Of a stretch of DNA of 18,875 nucleotides, positions 1 through 9,941 are shown piece after piece. Position 1 is the stretch's first letter, and each line of letters starts with the position of its first letter. Position numbers and translations under genes: made by a program. The notes under the pieces were generated by a model that was not told the origin of the DNA, did no database searches, and worked only from the letters and a program-made list of their open reading frames with translations. The DNA comes from Oscillospiraceae bacterium (GTDB lineage: Bacteria; Bacillota_A; Clostridia; Oscillospirales; Oscillospiraceae), in contig JAFYCC010000091.1 in NCBI GenBank assembly GCA_017539885.1, positions 1 to 18,875 on the forward strand. The letters run 5' to 3'.

Positions 1-1
1 G

Positions 2-433
2 GACGCCGGTCAGCCTCTTCCATTCCCTGTTGAAGGCTCCGTGATCTACTATATGGGACCGTCTCCCGCACGCCCCGGCTCTGTCATCGGCGCTGCAGGT
101 CCGACGACAAGCTACCGCATGGACGGCTTTGCGCCTCGGCTGATCGAGCTTGGCAGCCGAGGAATGATCGGCAAGGGAAAACGGGCGCCCGAGGTTATCG
201 AAGCCATGAAGCGATACGGCGCTGTTTATTTCGGCGCTGTAGGCGGTGCCGGCGCACTGCTGTCAAAGTGCATCCGCTCAAGAGAAATCGTTGCCTGGCC
301 GGAACTCGGCGCAGAAGCGCTCTGCCGGTTGGAAATTGTCGACTTCCCCGCTGTCGTTGTCATCGATGCGTTTGGAAATGATCTCTATGAGCTCGGACCT
401 CGTCAGTATCTCGCAAAGCAAGGAGGCCGCTAA
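2..433 (+). CDS. Fe-S fumarase / L(+)-tartrate dehydratase beta subunit (3' part)
   Basis: This is the C-terminal 143 residues of a class I (iron-sulfur) hydro-lyase beta subunit; the 5' end lies outside the window. The frame is open from base 2 and an internal Met at 41 is not the true start. Family-typical blocks are visible: a GPSPARPG segment, GPTTSYRMD, a GKGKR turn and a GGAGALLSK segment near the end. In two-subunit enzymes the beta chain completes the active site, while the alpha chain holds the 4Fe-4S cluster; together they interconvert malate and fumarate, or tartrate and oxaloacetate. Substrate cannot be told from this piece. The alpha subunit would be expected just upstream. The last codons contain the AAGGAGG ribosome-binding site of the next gene, and the TAA abuts that gene's ATG, so the two are probably cotranscribed and translationally coupled. 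Confidence 0.9.
   Translation, partial: DAGQPLPFPVEGSVIYYMGPSPARPGSVIGAAGPTTSYRMDGFAPRLIELGSRGMIGKGKRAPEVIEAMKRYGAVYFGAVGGAGALLSKCIRSREIVAWPELGAEALCRLEIVDFPAVVVIDAFGNDLYELGPRQYLAKQGGR
420..426 (+). promoter_or_regulatory. Ribosome-binding site of the recombinase gene
   Basis: A perfect AAGGAGG lies inside the last codons of the dehydratase beta gene and ends 7 bases before the ATG at 434. It decides the start of the recombinase and supports translational coupling of the two genes. Confidence 0.85.
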
Positions 434-1435
434 ATGGATTACAGACGTGATTCACCGCAGATCCTGCTGGATTTCCTGATGTACCACGAAAGCATTAAAA
501 GTCATTCAAAAGCGACTGTCGATGAATACTACCTCGATCTGCGCAACTTTTTCCGTTACCTGAAACAGTATCGAGGTCTTGCACCCGCAGAAGCGCAACT
601 TGATGAGATCCCGATCAAAGACATTGACGTGGAGTTCGTAAAGAAAGTTACGCTTTCAGAAGTCTATGCGTATCTTGCCTACCTAAGCCGGGACCGGGTG
701 GTCAATCCGCGAAGTCATTATCAGGAGCACGGCCTCAACGCCAGCACCCGTGCGCGCAAAATCGCAACGATTCGAAGTTTCTACCGCTACCTGACTTCGA
801 AAGCAAAGCTTATCGACGAAAACCCTGTACAGGATCTGGACTCCCCTAAGCTTCAGAAGTCGCTGCCTCGTTATCTGAGTCTCGAGGAGAGTCAATCGCT
901 GCTCAACGCCGTAGACGGCAAGAACGCCGAACGGGATTACTGCATCCTATGCATCTTTCTGAACTGCGGCCTGCGTATCTCAGAGATCGTCGGACTCAAC
1001 GTTACTGACGTGCATGAGGATTATCTTCGTGTGCTTGGGAAAGGCAACAAGGTACGACAGATCTTTCTCAACGACTCGACGAAAGCCGCGATCGCCGACT
1101 ATCTCGCCGCTCGGTCGCTGATCGCGCCCAAAACCGAAGCAGCACTTTTTCTATCCAATCGTCGCACGAGAATGAGCCGAGAGACCGTACACAGCATGGT
1201 AAAAAAGACGCTTCTGAAAGCGGGGCTTGACAGTACCCAGTACAGCGCGCACAAGCTGCGACACACGGCAGCTACTCTAATGCTTCAGAACGGCGTAGAC
1301 GTTCGCACGCTCCAGGAGGTACTCGGACACGAGCACCTGAACACGACGCAGATCTATACGCATGTAGACAGCGCCGAGCTTCGCATCGCTGCGCAGGCAA
1401 ACCCCCTCGGCAAATTCAGACCCGCAAAGAAATAA
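434..1435 (+). CDS. Xer-like site-specific tyrosine recombinase
   Basis: A complete 333-residue tyrosine recombinase. Residues about 5-125 form the N-terminal core-binding (SAM-like) domain and about 145-320 the catalytic domain. The full catalytic set is visible: Arg181 (GLRISE), Lys203 (GKGNK), His273 and Arg276 (HKLRH), His299 (LGHEH) and nucleophile Tyr308 (QIYTH). The Arg-to-Lys spacing matches E. coli XerD (Arg148, Lys172). It is some 30 residues longer than E. coli XerC/XerD, mostly from a loop around residues 85-103, a size I believe is usual for clostridial Xer homologues. The likely role is dimer resolution at a dif-like site; I see no phage or transposon genes beside it, which argues against an integrase. 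The start is fixed by AAGGAGG at 420-426, 7 bases before ATG. Whether it is XerC, XerD or a single-recombinase type cannot be decided here. Confidence 0.92.
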   Translation: MDYRRDSPQILLDFLMYHESIKSHSKATVDEYYLDLRNFFRYLKQYRGLAPAEAQLDEIPIKDIDVEFVKKVTLSEVYAYLAYLSRDRVVNPRSHYQEHGLNASTRARKIATIRSFYRYLTSKAKLIDENPVQDLDSPKLQKSLPRYLSLEESQSLLNAVDGKNAERDYCILCIFLNCGLRISEIVGLNVTDVHEDYLRVLGKGNKVRQIFLNDSTKAAIADYLAARSLIAPKTEAALFLSNRRTRMSRETVHSMVKKTLLKAGLDSTQYSAHKLRHTAATLMLQNGVDVRTLQEVLGHEHLNTTQIYTHVDSAELRIAAQANPLGKFRPAKK

Positions 1436-1448
1436 GCTTTCTCAACAG

Positions 1449-1478
1449 GAAATCGCAGGCTCAATCGCCTGCGATTTC
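1449..1478. terminator. Bidirectional terminator between recombinase and atpD
   Basis: A perfect 12-bp inverted repeat (GAAATCGCAGGC and its complement) with a 6-base loop sits between two convergent genes: 13 bases after the recombinase TAA and 5 bases after the atpD TAA (read on minus). On the plus strand the stem runs into TTATCTTATTGC, a weak T-rich tail; on the minus strand the tail is poorer in T. It most likely ends transcription from both sides. Confidence 0.8.
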
Positions 1479-1483
1479 TTATC

Positions 1484-2092
1484 TTATTGCTTTTTGCGCT
1501 TGATGACCTTCAGACGCGTGAACTCCTCTCTCTGACTTTCGTCGAGGACTTCCGTGATTCGAGCTATGTCCGCGTCCAGTGATGGTATGATGATGTTTTT
1601 TAGCGCGTTTGCGCGCTTTTGCGTCTTTCGTATGGCATATGCCAGTCGAAAGATGGCGTTCTCTGTATCCGCCAGTTCAAGGATAAGCGCTTTCGCGTCC
1701 GAGAAACGAAGATATGCTCCGTCCAGCGCTGTGTTGCTGTCGAACAGGCCAAAGGGCATCTGTTCTTTCTTTTGAGGTGCTGAAACGACGCTTGAGAGTT
1801 CCACTCCCATGACGCTTCGGTATCTCATTGACAGGCTGTCATCGATCTGAACGGAAACGATCGCCTCGGTGCTGGCAGTGAGGGCGATCTCCGCTCTGGT
1901 CAGAGAAGCATACGCTGCAGCGAAAATACTGTCGATCTGACTTCGGATCTCCTTGGCTCGGGAGGTCATAGACATCAGCTCGCGGATGAGGATGTTTCGT
2001 TTTTTATCCATTAGGTCGAAACCGGTCACCGCAAGCTCGCGCGAGTGTTTGGCAGCTATCAGATTTCCCTTTGTGGGCGCACTCTGCGCCAT
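1484..2092 (-). CDS. atpD: V-type ATP synthase subunit D
   Basis: The 202-residue subunit D is part of the central rotor shaft linking the A3B3 catalytic head to the membrane ring. The N-terminal PTKGNL motif, followed by a long helix with FDLMDKKRNILIREL, is characteristic of the family, and a second long helix closes the protein (about residues 140-200), as expected of an antiparallel coiled-coil shaft. Length is typical. It is the last gene of the operon, 39 bp after atpB, and is followed at once by a terminator. The ATG at 2092 is preceded by AAGGGGGGAG, a G-run ribosome-binding site of the sort seen on other genes of this operon. Confidence 0.94.
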   Translation of the reverse strand: MAQSAPTKGNLIAAKHSRELAVTGFDLMDKKRNILIRELMSMTSRAKEIRSQIDSIFAAAYASLTRAEIALTASTEAIVSVQIDDSLSMRYRSVMGVELSSVVSAPQKKEQMPFGLFDSNTALDGAYLRFSDAKALILELADTENAIFRLAYAIRKTQKRANALKNIIIPSLDADIARITEVLDESQREEFTRLKVIKRKKQ

Positions 2093-2131
2093 GACGCTCC
2101 CCCCTTCCCGAAGAGATTAAAACCAGGCCGA

Positions 2132-3508
2132 TTATTCTTTTCGCCTGTAGTGCTGAGCGAGCATCTGCTCCGGTACGCGGCTTAACTCGCTTCTCGGAAG
2201 TAGTGAAAGCAAATCCCAGCCCAGATCGAGCGTCTCATCAAGCGTACGGTTTTCCCACTTGCCCTGCCGGACGAACTCTTTCTCGAAACGACTTCCAAAC
2301 TCAAGATACTGTCGATCTGTCTCACTCAATTCATCCTCACCGATTACGGATGCGAGACTTCTCGCCTCGGAAACCGTACTGTAGGAGGCAAACAGCTGAT
2401 TAGACAGATCTGCATGATCGGCGCGGGTAAATCCTTCTCCGATGCCGTCCTTCATCAGTCGAGACAGCGACGGAAGAATGGATACCGGAGGATAGATGCC
2501 CTTCTGCTCCAGTTCCCGAGACAGCACGATCTGCCCCTCTGTAATATATCCTGTGAGGTCGGGTATCGGATGGCTGATGTCATCGTTAGGCATTGTGAGG
2601 ATCGGCACCTGCGTCACGCTTCCGCTGTTTCCGCGGATCATTCCCGCGCGCTCATAAATCGATGCCAAGTCTGAATACATATAGCTCGGAAACCCCTTGC
2701 GCGACGGGATTTCTCCTTTTGATGACGAGAACTCGCGCAAAGCCTCGCAGTATGAACTCATATCCGTCATAACAACGAGAACGTGGTAGCCGTGCCTGAA
2801 TGCAAGATACTCAGCGGCCGTCAGCGCGCAGCGGGGCGCAAGGATCCTCTCGATAATCGGATCGGAGGCCAGATTCAGGAAAGTAACGACGCGGTCCACC
2901 GCACCGGAGGCCTCAAAATCCTTTTTGAAGAACTCCGCAGTGTCGTTCTTTACGCCCATGGCGCAAAAGATGATTGCAAACTGTTCGCTTTCGTCCGAAG
3001 TCCTTGCCTGTCGCACGATCTGTGCTGCCAGTTCGTTATGGCTCATTCCGGCGCCGGAAAAGATCGGCAGCTTCTGGCCCCGGATGAGAGTAGCGGTTGC
3101 GTCTATAGCCGATATCCCGGTCAGTATGCAGCTTTTCGGATACTGACGCTGCACCGGATTGATGGCGCTTCCGTTAATGTCGCGCTTTTCCTCAGGATAG
3201 ACCTCACGCAGTCCGTCAACCGGCTTGCCTGCGCCCGAGAAGACACGCCCCAGCATTTCCCTGGAAAGCGCGAGGCGGATCGGAGAGCCTGTGAATCGAG
3301 TGTTCACGTTTTCCATAGAAAGGCCTTCCGTTCCCTCGAACACCTGGAGAACGACCCGATCGCCGTCAATGAGGATCACACGGCCGAAACGCTCTTCTCC
3401 ACTGGAAAAACGGATCTCCGCAAGTTCATCGTATGCTGTGTTTTCCACGCCTTCCAGCGCTATGAGAGAACCCTGCATCTCTGAAAGGCCAGTATATTCG
3501 ATTCTCAT
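2132..3508 (-). CDS. atpB: V-type ATP synthase subunit B (non-catalytic)
   Basis: The 458-residue B subunit alternates with A in the cytoplasmic A3B3 hexamer and binds nucleotide without cleaving it. It shares the fold of F-ATPase alpha/beta but its P-loop is degenerate (SGAGMSHN, about residues 151-158), as is normal for B. The alpha/beta family signature [10 protein letters not shown] is at about 340-349, followed by Arg350, in the position of the arginine that reaches into the neighbouring catalytic site. Length is typical. The start at 3508 follows a GGGGG tract by 7 bases, and the gene begins 13 bp after the atpA stop. B and A being adjacent is the usual arrangement. Confidence 0.96.
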   Translation of the reverse strand: MRIEYTGLSEMQGSLIALEGVENTAYDELAEIRFSSGEERFGRVILIDGDRVVLQVFEGTEGLSMENVNTRFTGSPIRLALSREMLGRVFSGAGKPVDGLREVYPEEKRDINGSAINPVQRQYPKSCILTGISAIDATATLIRGQKLPIFSGAGMSHNELAAQIVRQARTSDESEQFAIIFCAMGVKNDTAEFFKKDFEASGAVDRVVTFLNLASDPIIERILAPRCALTAAEYLAFRHGYHVLVVMTDMSSYCEALREFSSSKGEIPSRKGFPSYMYSDLASIYERAGMIRGNSGSVTQVPILTMPNDDISHPIPDLTGYITEGQIVLSRELEQKGIYPPVSILPSLSRLMKDGIGEGFTRADHADLSNQLFASYSTVSEARSLASVIGEDELSETDRQYLEFGSRFEKEFVRQGKWENRTLDETLDLGWDLLSLLPRSELSRVPEQMLAQHYRRKE

Positions 3509-3521
3509 AGCCGCACCCCCA

Positions 3522-5282
3522 TTACCGGTTGCTGTCGAGCACCATCTGCACGGACTGGTCGATCTTGTCCATGAAAGCCTTTACAGGCGTGCCTTCGCCA
3601 AGTTCGAATTTCATTCTGGACACCTCTGAAAAGATCTCCGTATCGCGCAGAAGGCGCAGCGGGATGCCTCTGGCGCAGACATCTTTTGCCCTGTCGTAAA
3701 GATGCAGAATAGCGCGCAGCATCTCCGCCTGACGAGTCGGCGGCGTAAACGCATCCGTCTTGTGGAAAGCGTTCTGCTGGAGATATCCTTCACGGATGAC
3801 CTTCGCGATTTCCAGAATCAGTTTCTGATCATCGGGCAGAATGTCCGCGCCGATCAGCTTGACGATTTCCTGAAGTGATGCCTCCTCCTGAAGAACGCTC
3901 ACCAGCCTGGCCCGGAGCTCCGGAAAATCGCTGCCGAGTTCCTGTGCGTACCAGCCCTCAAGGTCGGAGAAATACTCGCTGTAGCTGTTGTTCCAGTTCA
4001 CCGCCGGAAAATGTCGCGCGTATGCAAGTGTCCTGTCCAATGCCCAGAATGTGCGGATAAAGCGCTTCGTGTTCTGTGTGACCGGCTCCGAAAAATCACC
4101 GCCCTGAGGCGAAACCGCACCGATGACGGTTACACTGCCTTCTTCGCCGGACAGAGTCTGCATGTATCCTGCGCGTTCATAGAATCCTGCCAGTCGTGAG
4201 GGCAGATAAGCAGGAAAGCTCTCCTCAGCCGGCATCTCCTCCAATCGGCCGGAAATCTCCCGAAGCGCTTCCGCCCAACGCGAAGTGGAATCCGCCATCA
4301 AGGCGACGTGGTATCCCATATCGCGGTAGTACTCAGCAATAGTCATGCCCGTATATATGCTGGCCTCACGCGCCGCAACAGGCATATTAGATGTATTCGC
4401 AACAAGTATCGTTCGCTCCATCAGCGGACGCCCGGTCTTCGGATCTTTCAGCTCAGAGAACTCGTCGAGCACCTGTGTCATCTCGTTTCCCCGTTCACCG
4501 CAGCCGAGATACACGATCACGTCAGCATCAGACCATTTCGCGAGCTGATGCTGCACCATCGTCTTCCCTGCTCCGAACGGACCCGGAATCGCTGCGGCAC
4601 CGCCTTTCCCTACAGGAAACAGCGTATCGATCACGCGCTGTCCTGTGATGAGCGGCTTGGTAATCGGCAGCCTCTTAGCGACAGGCCTGCTGCGCCTGAT
4701 CGGCCAGTTCTGCGCAAGGCGCACAGGTACTTCTCTGCCGTCTGCACGCCGTATCAAAGCGAGCGCGTCTGCGACGCTGTACGCTCCATCAGCGTTCACC
4801 TGTACAACAATGCCCTCAAGATCGCTTGGAATCATGGCGCGATGCGTAAGACGCGGCGTTTCTTCACATTCAGCAAAGATCTGTCCAGGCTTGACCTGAT
4901 CGCCAACACGGATCAGAAACCTTACATCCCAGAGCTTTTCTGTATCCAGCGCAGGAAGACTTAGCCCCTTTGCAAGAAACGCGCCTGAGAGTTCAGCGAT
5001 GCGATGCAGCGGCCGCCCGATCCCATCGTAGACGTTTCCGATCATGCCGGGTCCGAGCATGATCTGAAGCGGCGCGCCGGTCGGAAATACAGGCTCGCCC
5101 GCGCGCAGGCCGCCTGCGTCCTCATATATCTGCACGACGGAACTGTCTCCCTTGGCACTGACCACTTCACCCGGAAGACGCTGCTCACCGACATAGACAA
5201 GGCTCATCATGGTCAGTCCGCGTCCTCCGCGGACGGTGATCACAGGCCCATTGACGCCGTGGATATAATACTGTTCACCCAT
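3522..5282 (-). CDS. atpA: V-type ATP synthase subunit A (catalytic)
   Basis: The A subunit carries the ATP hydrolysis/synthesis site of the V1 head. The P-loop GPFGAGKT is at about residues 234-241, and the GERGNEM segment with the catalytic Glu follows at about 261-267. The A-type insertion between the N-terminal barrel and the P-loop (about 110-195) distinguishes it from F-type beta chains. Length (586) is typical. Two in-frame ATGs lie at 5288 and 5282. The GAGG element is only 2 bases from the first but 8 from the second, so I prefer 5282; the difference is two residues. The atpE stop is 13 bp upstream of the chosen start. Confidence 0.96.
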   Translation of the reverse strand: MGEQYYIHGVNGPVITVRGGRGLTMMSLVYVGEQRLPGEVVSAKGDSSVVQIYEDAGGLRAGEPVFPTGAPLQIMLGPGMIGNVYDGIGRPLHRIAELSGAFLAKGLSLPALDTEKLWDVRFLIRVGDQVKPGQIFAECEETPRLTHRAMIPSDLEGIVVQVNADGAYSVADALALIRRADGREVPVRLAQNWPIRRSRPVAKRLPITKPLITGQRVIDTLFPVGKGGAAAIPGPFGAGKTMVQHQLAKWSDADVIVYLGCGERGNEMTQVLDEFSELKDPKTGRPLMERTILVANTSNMPVAAREASIYTGMTIAEYYRDMGYHVALMADSTSRWAEALREISGRLEEMPAEESFPAYLPSRLAGFYERAGYMQTLSGEEGSVTVIGAVSPQGGDFSEPVTQNTKRFIRTFWALDRTLAYARHFPAVNWNNSYSEYFSDLEGWYAQELGSDFPELRARLVSVLQEEASLQEIVKLIGADILPDDQKLILEIAKVIREGYLQQNAFHKTDAFTPPTRQAEMLRAILHLYDRAKDVCARGIPLRLLRDTEIFSEVSRMKFELGEGTPVKAFMDKIDQSVQMVLDSNR

Positions 5283-5295
5283 TCCCATAACCTCA

Positions 5296-5895
5296 TCAGT
5301 TCATTTCCATGCCGGAGATCTCAGAAAAATGCCCGATCATATCGTTCACGGCAGAATCAAAACTCAAATCTGCCCGAACATGTTTCTCAGGACAGTAGAG
5401 GCAAAGTCCGCCGAGTTTGAAATCGCCCTCAAGCACAGTCAGCTTCAACTCTGGAAGGGCAGCTCTCAGCATTTCTGCAAGGTGCAGATCTGACTCGCGA
5501 AGGTACAGTTCCATGTCAGCATCGCCGCCGATCGCATCATGCGCGCGACGTAGCAGCTTAACCATATGCTTGGGATACTCTGCCGACTCAGTGAACGCTC
5601 GAATGCGCTCCGGAAGAGCATCAAATACGTCTTTGGCGCAGGACTCGCGATAGTCGAGCATAGCGCGGCGGTTTTCCGCCAGAACGCTGTTGACTCGGCG
5701 CATCTCAGCGCTTCGAACTTCTGCCGCCCTGGCTTCCCGCCAGCGGCTGATCTCCGCTTTAAACTTCGTATGCGCCTCTGCCATGGCCTTGTCATGCGCT
5801 GCTCGGAGTTCATCTTTGATTCTCTGAGCGTCGCGGCTGGCTTCGCGAAGCGCAGTCTGTGTAAAAGCATGCAGCTTTTCTTCCTGTTCGGGCAA
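5296..5895 (-). CDS. atpE: V-type ATP synthase subunit E
   Basis: The 199-residue subunit E pairs with the G/H subunit to form the peripheral stalk that stops the A3B3 head from turning with the rotor. The N-terminal half (about 1-85) is a charged, Ala/Glu/Lys/Arg-rich helix as in other E subunits. The C-terminal part is a globular domain that would bind the top of the head; its end, AVNDMIGHFSEISG, resembles known family endings. The only plausible in-frame start is TTG at 5895, with GGAAGGGGG ending 10 bases upstream. An upstream CTG in the same frame is a less likely alternative. The gap to atpF is 27 bp. Confidence 0.9.
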   Translation of the reverse strand: MPEQEEKLHAFTQTALREASRDAQRIKDELRAAHDKAMAEAHTKFKAEISRWREARAAEVRSAEMRRVNSVLAENRRAMLDYRESCAKDVFDALPERIRAFTESAEYPKHMVKLLRRAHDAIGGDADMELYLRESDLHLAEMLRAALPELKLTVLEGDFKLGGLCLYCPEKHVRADLSFDSAVNDMIGHFSEISGMEMN

Positions 5896-5922
5896 AGCTG
5901 TCAGGCCCCCTTCCGATTCGGG

Positions 5923-6227
5923 TCAGATCTTCACACCGATCGTTTCGCCGATCAGTGCAGCCATTTCGTCACGCACTTTTCCGCCCTTGCTGTCTGGGAT
6001 AACCGCAACAAGCGGGCGGCTGGCGCTCAGGCGCAGTCGTGTCAGTTCCTCGTGGCAGAGGTCCGCGCATGCCTGGGTAATCACAAGCACAGCGACGTTT
6101 TCATCAGCAACTGCACTGTCTATCATGCGGCGTACGCTGTCCGGGCCATTAGCCAGTTCTCCGTCGATGCCGGCAAGCCGCAGTCCCGTCAGCGTATCGA
6201 TATCTCCCGCGATTGCAAAGTACTTCA

Positions 6228-6228
<1 letters not shown>
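5923..6228 (-). CDS. atpF: V-type ATP synthase subunit F
   Basis: The 101-residue subunit F binds the D shaft and is part of the central rotor. It has the short alternating beta/alpha pattern of the family: an N-terminal strand MKYFAIAG, a Gly/Asp-rich turn, and a central strand VAVLVITQ followed by a helix. Its ATG overlaps the atpK stop by one base (TGATG), so translation is likely coupled. In this operon F precedes E, whereas many bacterial and archaeal V-type operons have E, C, F before A. Confidence 0.93.
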
Positions 6229-6665
<437 letters not shown>

Positions 6666-6667
<2 letters not shown>

Positions 6668-8573
6668 AAACCGTATAGTCGATGTTTTTCGTTTTGAAAG
6701 CAAAGCCGCCGTCTTCATAAAAGCGGCCGAACAGCTCGTAGAATTCCAGTCGCATGACCTGAATGCCGACAAGAAAGCCTTCGAATCCCATCACGAACAG
6801 GTTTCCAAGTACAATGACGACTGGATTCATATTTGATCCGGCCAGCATCTGCACGACCAGCATCAGTCCGACATGCGTGATCGAGTAAGCGCCGACGCGC
6901 AGGAAACTAAGTGTGTTCGTCAGATAACTCAGCAATGTCTCGAATATTTCAAAGAAGCCGCTTCCGAGAAGACTTCCCAGTTTGATTTTTTTCCAGTCGG
7001 GATCACCCTTCAGCAATTTGTGAAGCGGTTCGCTCAGGAGCATCAGCAGTACCGGAAGAACAAGCACGATCAGAACGTAGGCCGGTTTGAACAGATTGAT
7101 ACCCAGTGCCAGCTTGCCGACCGCGGCGAGAATCAATCCGAGATAGAAAACGAGACCTGTAAGGCTGTTCGGTCCGAAGAGCACCTTGCCCCAGTCGTGC
7201 TGACGTATCCCGTTAACCATATTCAGCACCATGACAAGGCAGAGCATGAAAACGCCAAGTCCAAGCGAAAGGACAAGCAGTATCGTTACGTGGTTCCCTT
7301 CAAGGATCTTGAAGCCCGGAAGGATTTCCTCAAAGCCGAACACGCTTCCGTAAACGAAACCGAATGCCGTAGCTGCTACGCCGCAGCACATGATGATCGG
7401 ACCCAGCCAGTTCTTTTTAAAGCGGGCAAGTAGGAAACCAATAACGATCAGACCTATACCCTGCCCGACGTCTCCGAACATGATGCCGAAAAACAGGATA
7501 AAGCTCAGTGCCATGAATACAGACGGATCTACTTCATCGTAGGCGGGAAGGCCGTACATTTCCAGCAACGGCCGGAAAACGCGTGCGAGGAATCCGCTGT
7601 GCATCTTGGTGGGAGGCTCGCCCGCATAAGCGCTGTCCTCCACGGAACTGATCATGCAGCTGATATCCTGTCTGTCCCTGAACAGTGCCTCATACTCTTC
7701 GACACTGCCGGCCGGTACCCAGCCAGTAACATAAAAACGTCCGTGACGATATCCGGACAGGCTCCGGAGTTCCGCGCAGCCTGACGTGAACTTCAGATAG
7801 GAAAACAGAGCCAGCAGATCTTCTCTGTTGTCCCGCTTCAGGCGGGCAAGTTCCTCATCCAGCTCCGTCAGACGAATCTGCAGTCTCGCGTTCTCCTCCT
7901 GTAATTGACGAGATGTCTCCTCTGCCGTGCCGTGGAAGCTTGCCTGCTCCAGGATGCGGATACGCTCGAAGCCCATCGAGGCAAACGTCGCGTCCAGTTG
8001 TCCGACCGCGCTGTCAAGCGCGAAATACATTCCGTAGACATGCTGCTCATCGCGGCCAGTCGGGAACAGGAATATGTCCTGTCTCGATGACGCCCAGTGA
8101 TAGCAGGCGTCGAAATGATCCTTCCGAACGCGTACGAAGCGGCATTTCACATATTTCATGGCGAACAGATCGCTCAGTTCCTCGTCGACAGCCGTCAGAT
8201 GCTCAAGCTGCCTGACAAAGCTCAGGTTGTTCTCGATCTGTTTGGCAGTACCGTCTCGTTCGGCCAGAAGGCTCTCCGTCTGTCCTGAGATTTTCTCCAG
8301 CGCTTCGGCAGCCGACTGACCCGAGAAACGCCTGTCTTGAAACGGAGCGAAGGCCGGTTCGATATCCATGCGTTTCATGAGTTCGCGCGCGTGCTGCAAC
8401 AGCGCAGCGTGCGCGTTCTGCGTATCGTAAGGGATCAGCTTATATTTCTCTCCGAGCGTCTCCAGTGCGCTGACAGGATGGATCGGCCGGTCGATCACGA
8501 AAGACGCAATCGCCTCATCCACCTTGTCCTGCGGTCCGGACAGTGTTGCAAGAACCATTTTCTCAACGGACAA
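6666..8573 (-). CDS. atpI: V-type ATP synthase subunit I (stator membrane subunit)
   Basis: The roughly 635-residue subunit I holds the half-channels through which ions reach the rotor ring. The N-terminal half (about 1-325) is cytoplasmic, with a coiled-coil region around residues 220-250. The C-terminal half has about seven or eight membrane helices starting near residue 350 (MALSFILFFGIMFGDVGQG). The conserved Arg of the FLRVGAYS motif (about residue 559) corresponds to the essential arginine of eukaryotic subunit a. The start is ambiguous: the frame opens with TTG at 8597, but TTG at 8573 has AAGGGGGGG ending 7 bases upstream and gives the family-like N-terminus MSVEKM, so I chose it. The gap to atpC is 35 bp. 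Confidence 0.94.
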
Positions 8574-8580
8574 GCGCTCA

Positions 8581-8589
8581 CCCCCCCTT
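8581..8589 (-). promoter_or_regulatory. G-run ribosome-binding site deciding the atpI TTG start
   Basis: On the minus strand AAGGGGGGG ends 7 bases before the TTG at 8573. It also lies inside a 7-codon open frame (8601-8578: ATG, six codons, TGA) that is out of frame with atpI. With one G fewer, that upstream ATG would read straight into atpI. Confidence 0.6.
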
Positions 8590-8608
8590 GGGATCAATCA
8601 TAATCAGT

Positions 8609-9625
8609 TCACAGCACCTGGAACGGATCCACGCCGAGCCGAACCGCTTCGTAAACGCGGATCATGCGGCGGCACTCGATCTGCTTGAGCGTCAGATAAG
8701 CCTGCGCCGTGCAGATACCGGAATCCGGGCCGGTCATGAGACGGCGGCAGAAATCTATCAGCGCAAGATCGTATGCCTTTTCCGGCACAAGTACATCTTC
8801 ACCGAAGCGCCTGCTCCAATGCCGCCTGCGGAGGATCTCATAAACGTGTTCAAGATCCACAGCGGCACGGATCTGGCGGATCATCACATCCGAAAGATGG
8901 CACCGGACCGGAACGAGCAGACCTTCAAGATCGTCCAGCGCGTTCGGATAGTACTGTTTCAGTCGCAACAGATGCGTCAGATTCAGGCAGTCAGCCTGCG
9001 TTCCCAGATACTCTTCAAGCCGCTTTTTCTGTGGCCCGGAGTACTTCTTTTTCAGATACTCAAATACAGCCGTATAGGAGCGGATCTCCAGCAGGCTCGC
9101 CGCTTCGGCGTATGAAGGAAGTCCGCCGCTGCTGAGACCGATCATGTGAAGGACTTTCGAATATACTGTTTTTTCCGTTGCGCGAAGAAGGCCCTGCCAG
9201 TCTGTACAGCTATCCAGCAGTATTTCGTCTAGCTGGCTCTTTTCAAGAAAGAAATCATGGCCTGACAGCAGGTTATCTCCGTTCTCCCTGCCGCTGAGTC
9301 TTCGCAGCGCGGAGAGGATTCGTTTGAGTTCATACTGATAAGCGACAAGTTCAAGATAACGTTTGTCGGTCATCGTTGCGAATCGGCAGATGCGCGCTTG
9401 TTCATCCACGTACTGCCGCCAAAGCGCGGCTGAAAAGCTTTGTGTACTAGTCTCGTCGGAAGGAAGCGATTCAACAGCCGTCTTCCAGGCCGGCATACTT
9501 CTCAGTGCCCAAACGAGTTCCGCGGTGTTTTTGCTGCGGCACAGTTTGTCCCAGTCGCGTTCCGTAAGCATGCGTCCGTACAGCGCACGCACCTTAGTCG
9601 CTATCGCGGCGCCGCTACTGTTCAT
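8609..9625 (-). CDS. atpC: V-type ATP synthase subunit C (AC39/d-like)
   Basis: The 338-residue subunit C belongs to the AC39/subunit d family, the funnel-shaped mostly helical protein that seats the central shaft on the proteolipid ring. Helical segments such as ELKRILSALRRL, and repeated short runs beginning with aromatic or basic residues, match this family, as do the length and operon position. The start overlaps the end of subunit H by 11 bases, with GGTGGGG 4 bases before ATG. In most bacterial and archaeal V-type operons known to me C lies after K and E; here it precedes I, which is unusual. Confidence 0.9.
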   Translation of the reverse strand: MNSSGAAIATKVRALYGRMLTERDWDKLCRSKNTAELVWALRSMPAWKTAVESLPSDETSTQSFSAALWRQYVDEQARICRFATMTDKRYLELVAYQYELKRILSALRRLSGRENGDNLLSGHDFFLEKSQLDEILLDSCTDWQGLLRATEKTVYSKVLHMIGLSSGGLPSYAEAASLLEIRSYTAVFEYLKKKYSGPQKKRLEEYLGTQADCLNLTHLLRLKQYYPNALDDLEGLLVPVRCHLSDVMIRQIRAAVDLEHVYEILRRRHWSRRFGEDVLVPEKAYDLALIDFCRRLMTGPDSGICTAQAYLTLKQIECRRMIRVYEAVRLGVDPFQVL

Positions 9626-9941
9626 CTAGCCCCACCACGATCTGAAATAGTTTGTTGATAATCTGCTCGCGGCTGCTTTCGAACCTTGCCTTCGCCTGCT
9701 CCATTTCCGTGTCGAGCGTGGACTCCAGCTGACGTATATCGTCATCCGCGTATTCTTTGGCTTCCTGCTGTACCTGCGCGACATATTCAGCCGCACGCTG
9801 CATCATTTTCTCGTGAAGCTGTCTTTTTTCCGCTTCAAGATCTGCTTGAAAACGCTCCTTTTCATGAAGTGCTTCCGCATAGATCTCCTGTGCTTCATGT
9901 TCCGCGCCAACGATGACACGCATCATTTCCTTCGGCGTCAT
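9615..9941 (-). CDS. atpH: V-type ATP synthase subunit H/G-like peripheral stalk protein
   Basis: This 108-residue protein is almost wholly a charged helix rich in Glu, Gln, Lys and Ala, with heptad character from about residue 10 to 95. That fits the G/H subunit which forms a right-handed coiled coil with subunit E. Such proteins have little sequence identity, so the call rests on composition, length and place at the head of the ATPase genes. The ATG overlaps the stop of the upstream DnaC-like gene (ATGA), so the two are translationally coupled. Low-complexity coiled coil limits certainty, but no better alternative is apparent. Confidence 0.8.
   Translation of the reverse strand: MTPKEMMRVIVGAEHEAQEIYAEALHEKERFQADLEAEKRQLHEKMMQRAAEYVAQVQQEAKEYADDDIRQLESTLDTEMEQAKARFESSREQIINKLFQIVVGLDEQ

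Noticed and set aside
434..1435. Phage or genomic-island integrase
   Set aside because: No tRNA, attachment repeats or phage genes are seen next to it, and the sequence is Xer-like throughout.
2783..3484. A 233-codon plus-strand open frame antisense to atpB
   Set aside because: A by-product of GC-rich codon use on the opposite strand; the minus-strand protein is unmistakable.
4308..4964. A 218-codon plus-strand open frame antisense to atpA
   Set aside because: Same reason: it lies wholly within a highly conserved gene and has a shadow-like composition.
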